NCBI GenBank assembly: GCA_046484625.1
Contig: JAWOIO010000045.1
Location: 1-17,492 of the forward strand
Direction of reading: 5' to 3'
Source: DASUAO01 sp046484625
GTDB lineage: Bacteria; Actinomycetota; Acidimicrobiia; IMCC26256; PALSA-555
Length of the DNA: 17,492 bases
This document shows positions 13,937 through 17,492 of the stretch, in pieces (the first letter of the stretch is position 1; every line of letters starts with the position of its first letter). The notes beneath the pieces are model-generated. The model saw only the letters and a program-made list of their open reading frames with translations. It was not told the DNA's origin and made no database searches. Position numbers and translations under genes: made by a program.

Positions 13937-14063
13937 CCCCGGGCTCGCCACCACCCGCATCCGGCGTCACGAGGCCGGCTCCCCCGCGGTCGCGCCGAGC
14001 ACGAGCGCGCGTCGCGGACTCTCGATGCGGTACGGGTCGAGCGTGGTGACGGACTCTTCCGTG

Positions 14064-14083
14064 CGGCGCCTCCTTCGGCGCCG
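14064..14083 (-). terminator. Hairpin after rseB
   Basis: CGGCGCC (14064-14070) pairs with GGCGCCG (14077-14083) around a 6-base loop, starting 9 bases beyond the rseB stop. No T-tract. The remaining part of the whiB-rseB gap (13937-14063) shows no convincing gene. Confidence 0.4.
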
Positions 14084-14091
14084 ACGCTCGG

Positions 14092-15108
14092 TCAGTCCCA
14101 CCCGAACGGCCCGAGCACGAAGTCGGCGACACGTGGGAAGAACCCCCGGCCCGCCGTGACCCCCTCGAGCGCCACCGCGATCGTGTCCGGTGGCGCGTCG
14201 GAGATCGCCGTGAGCACAGTGTCGTCGCGGCCCCACACGACCACGGTGCCCGTCGCGGTCGAGAACGTGTGCGCTTGATTCCCGGCGACCTCGCCGCGGA
14301 CGCCGCCGGCCGGGATGCTCGACCAGTCGACGACGCCGGGCTGCTCGAAGACGGAGAGGCTGAACAGCCCGTCCGCGTAGAACAGCTGGATCGCGCCGTC
14401 GGAGTGCACGTAGCGGCCGAGCAGCCGGAACCCGGGGTCGAGGCGCTCGGGAGCGGGGAACGACTCCGAAGCGTCGTCGGCGCTCGGGGGCTGGGGCACC
14501 GCCGGTCTGCGGGTCGGTGGACTCGGGACGGCGGGCGAGCCCGTGGCGAGCCGGACCCGGGTGAAGCGGACCGAGCGGATGATCGTGCCGTCGCGGTCGA
14601 GCACGTCGTGACGGAGCAGGACGTCGGTCTCCTCGTCCACGTAGAAGCGCGCCCGGATCGCTCCGTCCTCGCCCCGCGCGCGGACGACCACCGCGGGGCG
14701 ACCCGCCACCGAGCTCGTGCTCCCGAGGTCGAGATCCCAGGCCGCATCCGGATCCGGCGTCGGAGCCGTGGCGGCCGTGCCCCACCCGACGACCTCGCCG
14801 GCCGCCGGCAGCCATCGCACGCCGTCGTTCCCGACTGCCCGTCGGTCACCGCGACCCACGATGAACGATTCCCCGTCGGCGCGCGCCCCTGCTCGCTCCA
14901 CGTGGTAGCGGCCGTCCTCGAGCCACCGGACCTCGATCGTGCCGGCGATGGTCGTAGCGGCCGACGCGATCCGAGCGCGCTCGATCATCTCGGCCGGCCC
15001 CGGATCGGCGGCCGCGGACGGCACGGTCAGCACCGCAAGCACGCCCACCACGAGGGTGGTGGTGAACGCCGCCCGACTGACGGGCCGCGGACGGAGACGG
15101 CCGCTCAT
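14092..15108 (-). CDS. rseB: RseB/MucB-family sigma-factor regulatory protein
   Basis: A 338-residue exported protein. The signal peptide is residues 1 to about 34 (SAAA|DP). The N-terminal LolA-like domain contains VAGRPAVVVRAR, YVDEETDVLLRHDVLDRDG and VRFTRVRL. This is the classic RseB pattern of substrate strand, D-x-E-T-G-like turn and LL-x-R-x-D-x-LD-x-DG. After a Pro-rich linker (about 175-205), the C-terminal RseB domain shows PGFRLLGRYVHSDGAIQLFYADGLFSLSVFE. In E. coli RseB binds the outer part of RseA and protects it from the site-1 protease until mislocalised lipids or proteins displace it. The start overlaps the anti-sigma stop (ATGA), so coupling is strong. RseB homologues are best known from Gram-negative bacteria, which makes this context notable. 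Confidence 0.85.
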   Translation of the reverse strand: MSGRLRPRPVSRAAFTTTLVVGVLAVLTVPSAAADPGPAEMIERARIASAATTIAGTIEVRWLEDGRYHVERAGARADGESFIVGRGDRRAVGNDGVRWLPAAGEVVGWGTAATAPTPDPDAAWDLDLGSTSSVAGRPAVVVRARGEDGAIRARFYVDEETDVLLRHDVLDRDGTIIRSVRFTRVRLATGSPAVPSPPTRRPAVPQPPSADDASESFPAPERLDPGFRLLGRYVHSDGAIQLFYADGLFSLSVFEQPGVVDWSSIPAGGVRGEVAGNQAHTFSTATGTVVVWGRDDTVLTAISDAPPDTIAVALEGVTAGRGFFPRVADFVLGPFGWD

Positions 15109-15596
15109 CGCCCGAAGCTCGAGACGGCGACGGGGGCGAGCGTGCTGATCGCGTCGTTCGCGACGGAGGAGCGCGTCGAGTGGGCGTCGGAGAACGCCGC
15201 GACCGGAGGCTGGACGCGGTCGGGCGAGGCGCTCGGGACGGCGGCGACGCCGACGACGAACGCGGCGGCCGCTGCGACCCCCGCGAGCATCGCCACCCGC
15301 CGCCCAGCCCCAACCCGTGATGGGCCCGGGTCACGGCGTCGGTCGCGGCGAGCCGCGAGATCCACGACGGTGCCGCCGGACGGCTCCTCTGCGAGCACCC
15401 GTTCCCAGAAGTCGGCAGGCGCGTCGACGGCACCCAGTCCACGAATCGCGGCGCGCGTCTCGGAGACCTCGGCGAGCACCGCCTGCCACTCGGGGCTGGA
15501 CGCGAGCCGGGTCTCGACCGCGACGCGCGTCGCGTCGTCGAGCTCGCCGTCGACGAGCGCCGAGAGGAGATCCTCGGAGAGATCGAGCTCACTCAT
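15105..15596 (-). CDS. rseA: Membrane anti-sigma factor, RseA-like, without zinc-binding residues
   Basis: A 163-residue single-pass protein. The N-terminal cytoplasmic part (about 1-75), starting with an LSEDLLSALVDGELDD helix typical of anti-sigma domains, should bind SigE. A hydrophobic segment at about 100-121 crosses the membrane, and a short Ser/Ala-rich tail of about 40 residues faces outside, where RseB and a protease could act. There is no cysteine anywhere and no HxxxCxxC, so it is not a zinc-binding anti-sigma factor of the mycobacterial type. The ATG at 15596 has AAGGGGGG upstream and overlaps the sigE stop by 8 bases. The stop overlaps rseB as ATGA. Function is assigned mainly from position and architecture. 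Confidence 0.82.
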   Translation of the reverse strand: MSELDLSEDLLSALVDGELDDATRVAVETRLASSPEWQAVLAEVSETRAAIRGLGAVDAPADFWERVLAEEPSGGTVVDLAARRDRRRDPGPSRVGAGRRVAMLAGVAAAAAFVVGVAAVPSASPDRVQPPVAAFSDAHSTRSSVANDAISTLAPVAVSSFGR

Positions 15597-16104
15597 CGCG
15601 TCGCCCCCCTTCCGGCGCCAGCGTGCGGCGCAGCAGGCGGCGACCTCGATGGATCCTCGAGCGAACCGTCCCCACCGGCACGTCGAGCGCGATGGCGATC
15701 TGCTCGTAGGTCTGGTCGGCGACGTCGCACAGCACGACGGGGACACGGAAGTCCTCGGGGAGCGACGCCAGCGCGGCTTGGAGGTCGGCCGGCAGCTCCC
15801 GGCCGGCCTCGTCGGCAGCCGGCGACGCGGGCAGCACGAGGTCGGGGTTCTCGGGGAGCGTGGACGAGGGACGCCGCTTGCGGCGCCGCATGTCGTCGAG
15901 GAACACGTTGGTCACGATCCGGGCCAGCCAGCCTTCCAGGGATCCCGGCTCGTAGCGCTCCAGGCCTCTCCGGACCTTCAGAAGCGCTTCCTGCACGAGA
16001 TCTTGAGCGTCGTCACGGTTGCCGGTGAGACGGAATGCCACCGTGTAGAGGAACTGGCCGTGCTCGCGGGCCACTTCTTCCCACGTCGGGATGCCGTCAA
16101 CCAT
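15589..16104 (-). CDS. sigE: ECF RNA polymerase sigma factor, SigE-like
   Basis: A 171-residue ECF sigma factor. Region 2 covers about 8-75 (REHGQFLYTVAFRLTGNRDDAQDLVQEALLKV, then GWLARIVTNVFLDDMRRRKRR). Region 4 covers about 110-165 (LQAALASLPEDFRVPVVLCD, TYEQIAIALDVPVGTVRSRIHRGR). Both regions are strikingly close to mycobacterial SigE. The ATG at 16104 is preferred because a GGGAACC-N16-CGTT promoter ends six bases before it, which implies a leaderless autoregulated transcript. A GTG at 16164, 13 bases after tatA, would add 20 weakly conserved residues and allow translation from the tatA message, so two forms are possible. The gene is coupled to the anti-sigma gene by an 8-base overlap. 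Confidence 0.92.
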   Translation of the reverse strand: MVDGIPTWEEVAREHGQFLYTVAFRLTGNRDDAQDLVQEALLKVRRGLERYEPGSLEGWLARIVTNVFLDDMRRRKRRPSSTLPENPDLVLPASPAADEAGRELPADLQAALASLPEDFRVPVVLCDVADQTYEQIAIALDVPVGTVRSRIHRGRRLLRRTLAPEGGRRDE

Positions 16105-16110
16105 CAGTGC

Positions 16111-16137
16111 AACGACGCCACGAGTGAGCCGGTTCCC
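16111..16137 (-). promoter_or_regulatory. SigE-type (ECF) autoregulatory promoter candidate for sigE
   Basis: On the minus strand: GGGAACC (16137-16131), 16 bases, CGTT (16114-16111), then GCACTG-type spacer of six bases to ATG at 16104. It matches the whiB element in both halves and spacer length, and the general GGAAC/CGTT form of mycobacterial SigE promoters. Confidence 0.68.
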
Positions 16138-16177
16138 GAGAGGATCCGGCTCCACCCCGGTCACCCGGGGTGCTCGC

Positions 16178-16348
16178 TCAGCTGGACTCGTCGTCCTTGT
16201 CGCCTTCGGAGGAGCCTTCTGACAGCCCCTGCTTGAACTCCTTCTGGGCCTGGCCCATGGAGCGGGCGAGCTTGGGAAGCTTGGCGCCGCCGAAGATCAG
16301 CAGGACGATCAGCAAGACGATGATGAGCTCGGTGGGTCCCACGTTCAT
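16178..16348 (-). CDS. tatA: Twin-arginine translocase subunit TatA/TatE-like, short
   Basis: A 56-residue protein with the TatA plan. The N-terminus MNVGPTELIIVLLIVLLIFGGAKLPKLARSMG-type layout gives a transmembrane helix at about 7-20 and the FGGAKLPKLARS hinge (19-30). An amphipathic helix (QAQKEFKQGLSE) and a short acidic tail ending in DDESS follow. TatA oligomers form the pathway for folded proteins bearing twin-arginine signals. The ATG has GGAAAGGG seven bases upstream, and a TACGCT hexamer further upstream (16383-16378) could be a -10. It sits directly upstream of sigE. Mycobacterial sigE loci end with tatB, so this is a related but rearranged gene set. TatB is less likely because the protein is very short. 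Confidence 0.92.
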   Translation of the reverse strand: MNVGPTELIIVLLIVLLIFGGAKLPKLARSMGQAQKEFKQGLSEGSSEGDKDDESS

Positions 16349-16423
16349 GCGACTGCCCTTTCCGGGTCGAGGGTCCCAGCGTATCGCCCACCGGCGCCGG
16401 CCCGGCCCTCAGCGAGTCGACCC

Positions 16424-17422
16424 TCAGCGGTCGCTGCCACCAAGGGCCGCGGCCAGCGCCTCGACGTCGTCGAGGGTCCCGACCTGGAACGGGAGCGCCC
16501 CGGCGCCGAGGATCAGCGTCTCGACGCCCAGGTCCGCCCATCCCGCGGCCTGCTCCCGCACCTCGTCGACGGTTCCGACGAGCCGGCCGACGCGCCACTC
16601 GTCGAGCGGGATGTGGTCCAGCACCCCGGGGGGCGTCAGGGACTGGAGCCGCCGATAGCGGGCCTCGAGGTCCGCGGCATCGTCACCGACGAGCGCGTAC
16701 AGCCCGAGGCTCTGCCACACCGACGACGGGTCGCGGCCCACCTTCTCGCAGGCGCGGGCGAGCACCTCGACCCGCTCCCGGTACGCGTCGTGCGTCCAGG
16801 CCCAGCACGTGTTCCAGCCGTCGGCACACTCGGCGACCGTCGCCAGCAGCCGATCGCCCTTGCCTCCGAGGAGGACGGGCGGGCGGGGCTGCTGCGTGGC
16901 CGGCGGGTCGACCCGCGCGCCGACGACCCGGAAGTGCTCGCCCTCGAACTCGAGCTCGTCGCCCCCGAGCAGCGCGGTGACGATCTGGGTCGCCTCGCGC
17001 AGTCGCGAGATCCGGGTGCCGGGCGACGGCATCGCCATCCCGATCGCCGCATACTCGGGTTCGTACCAGCCGGCGCCGAGGCCGACGTCGAGTCGCCCGC
17101 CGGAGATCCGGTCGAGGGTCGCGAGCGCCTTGGCCGCGACGGCCGGGGGGCGCAGCGCCTCGCAGAGCACCAGCGTCCCGAGGCGCACCCGGTTCGTGAC
17201 CTGGGCCAGCGCGGCGAGCGTCGCGATCGGCTCGAACGCGCCGTGGACGTGATCGGAGCCGCCGTACTTCGCGATGTCGAGGAACAGGTGGCCCGACAGC
17301 CAGAGCGAGTCGTAGACCAGCTCCTCGGCCCGGACCGCGTGCGCGGCGAGCGTCGGCCAGGTGAGGGGCGACTCACCCGCCACCAAGTAGTCGTACTGGG
17401 GCAACGCCAACCCGATCCGCAT
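16424..17422 (-). CDS. LLM-class flavin/F420-dependent oxidoreductase
   Basis: A 332-residue luciferase-like monooxygenase family protein with a TIM-barrel fold. The start MRIGLALPQYD, the LWLSGHLF segment, the TNRVRLGTLVLCEALRPPAVAAKALATLDRISGGRLDVGLGAGWYE region and PPVLLGGKGDRLL are standard family blocks in the usual order. Most actinobacterial members of this type use the deazaflavin F420. The substrate cannot be predicted. The gene is on the same strand as tatA, 75 bases upstream of it, and seems unrelated to the stress genes. The ATG has GGGTGG about 8 bases upstream, next to the 13-bp tandem repeats. Confidence 0.9.
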   Translation of the reverse strand: MRIGLALPQYDYLVAGESPLTWPTLAAHAVRAEELVYDSLWLSGHLFLDIAKYGGSDHVHGAFEPIATLAALAQVTNRVRLGTLVLCEALRPPAVAAKALATLDRISGGRLDVGLGAGWYEPEYAAIGMAMPSPGTRISRLREATQIVTALLGGDELEFEGEHFRVVGARVDPPATQQPRPPVLLGGKGDRLLATVAECADGWNTCWAWTHDAYRERVEVLARACEKVGRDPSSVWQSLGLYALVGDDAADLEARYRRLQSLTPPGVLDHIPLDEWRVGRLVGTVDEVREQAAGWADLGVETLILGAGALPFQVGTLDDVEALAAALGGSDR

Positions 17423-17437
17423 CGGCCACCACCCTAC

Positions 17438-17492
17438 GGTGCGACCCTGCGGTGCGACCCTGCGGTGCGACCCTGCGGTGCGGCCTTACGGT
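17438..17492 (+). repeat. 13-bp tandem repeat upstream of the LLM gene, reaching the window edge
   Basis: GGTGCGACCCTGC is repeated exactly at 17438-17450, 17451-17463 and 17464-17476. A variant copy GGTGCGGCCTTAC follows at 17477-17489, and then GGT at the edge. The array may continue outside the window. It is not in a coding frame I can support. Confidence 0.9.

Noticed and set aside
13967..14063. Short minus-strand frame after rseB encoding TLDPYRIESPRRALVLGATAGEPAS
   Set aside because: A good AAGGAGG lies upstream, but no ATG, GTG or TTG is correctly placed. It is only the tail of a frame antisense or out of phase to rseB.
14269..16236. A 655-codon open frame on the plus strand
   Set aside because: Antisense to sigE, rseA and rseB. 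The translation is Arg/Ala/Ser-rich without recognisable motifs.
17438..17492. Possible CRISPR-like array
   Set aside because: Units are 13 bases, directly adjacent, with no spacers. It is a simple tandem repeat.

Overview
The window looks like a piece of a high-GC actinobacterial genome. The evidence is a WhiB-type iron-sulfur regulator, a SenX3/RegX3-type two-component pair, a mycobacterial-like SigE, an F420-type LLM oxidoreductase and many GTG starts. An Acidimicrobiia-like environmental lineage is a reasonable guess, but the sequence alone does not prove it. No tRNA, rRNA, CRISPR array or insertion sequence was seen. No gene-free stretch exceeds about 225 bases.

Layout. Bases 1-2923 (+): the 3' end of polyphosphate kinase ppk1, then a CYTH-CHAD protein, a Nudix hydrolase and a SixA-type histidine phosphatase, the last three joined by 4-base stop/start overlaps. 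Bases 2997-3731 (-): a phosphonatase-like HAD protein that has lost its motif IV acidic residues. It diverges from surE (3854-4612, +). Bases 4597-7403 (-): pstB, senX3-like kinase and regX3-like regulator in one operon. Bases 7627-11866 (+): phoU, pstS, pstC and pstA, divergent from pstB. Bases 11900-13461 (-): an 89-residue unknown and an HtrA/DegP-type membrane protease. Bases 13646-13936 (+): a whiB gene. Bases 14092-16348 (-): tatA, sigE, an anti-sigma factor (rseA-like) and an RseB homologue. Bases 16424-17422 (-): an LLM-class oxidoreductase with a 13-base tandem repeat upstream that runs to the window edge.

Two regulatory circuits can be read from the DNA. (1) Phosphate: GTTCACC-type direct repeats with an 11-base period (PHO-box architecture) occur between pstB and phoU, before pstS, and before surE. 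This suggests RegX3 controls phosphate uptake and also SurE. (2) Envelope stress: a bipartite GGGAACC-N16-CGTT element precedes sigE and whiB, and a close variant (GGAACT-N17-CGTT) precedes htrA. This resembles ECF/SigE promoters. In the sigE and whiB cases the -10 half lies only 6-8 bases before the ATG, so the transcripts are probably leaderless. The locus combines the mycobacterial sigE-rseA-htrA-tat gene set with an RseB homologue of the Gram-negative RseA/RseB/DegS type.

Polyphosphate synthesis (ppk1), polyphosphate-binding CHAD, SurE, Pst/SenX3/RegX3 and SigE all lie within 16 kb. These are the components linked as one stress network in mycobacteria. The most notable observations are the shared SigE-type promoters, the RseB-containing sigma module, the PHO box at surE, the split MutT1-like pair, the degenerate HAD protein, and an apparent sequence break inside ppk1 at the left edge.
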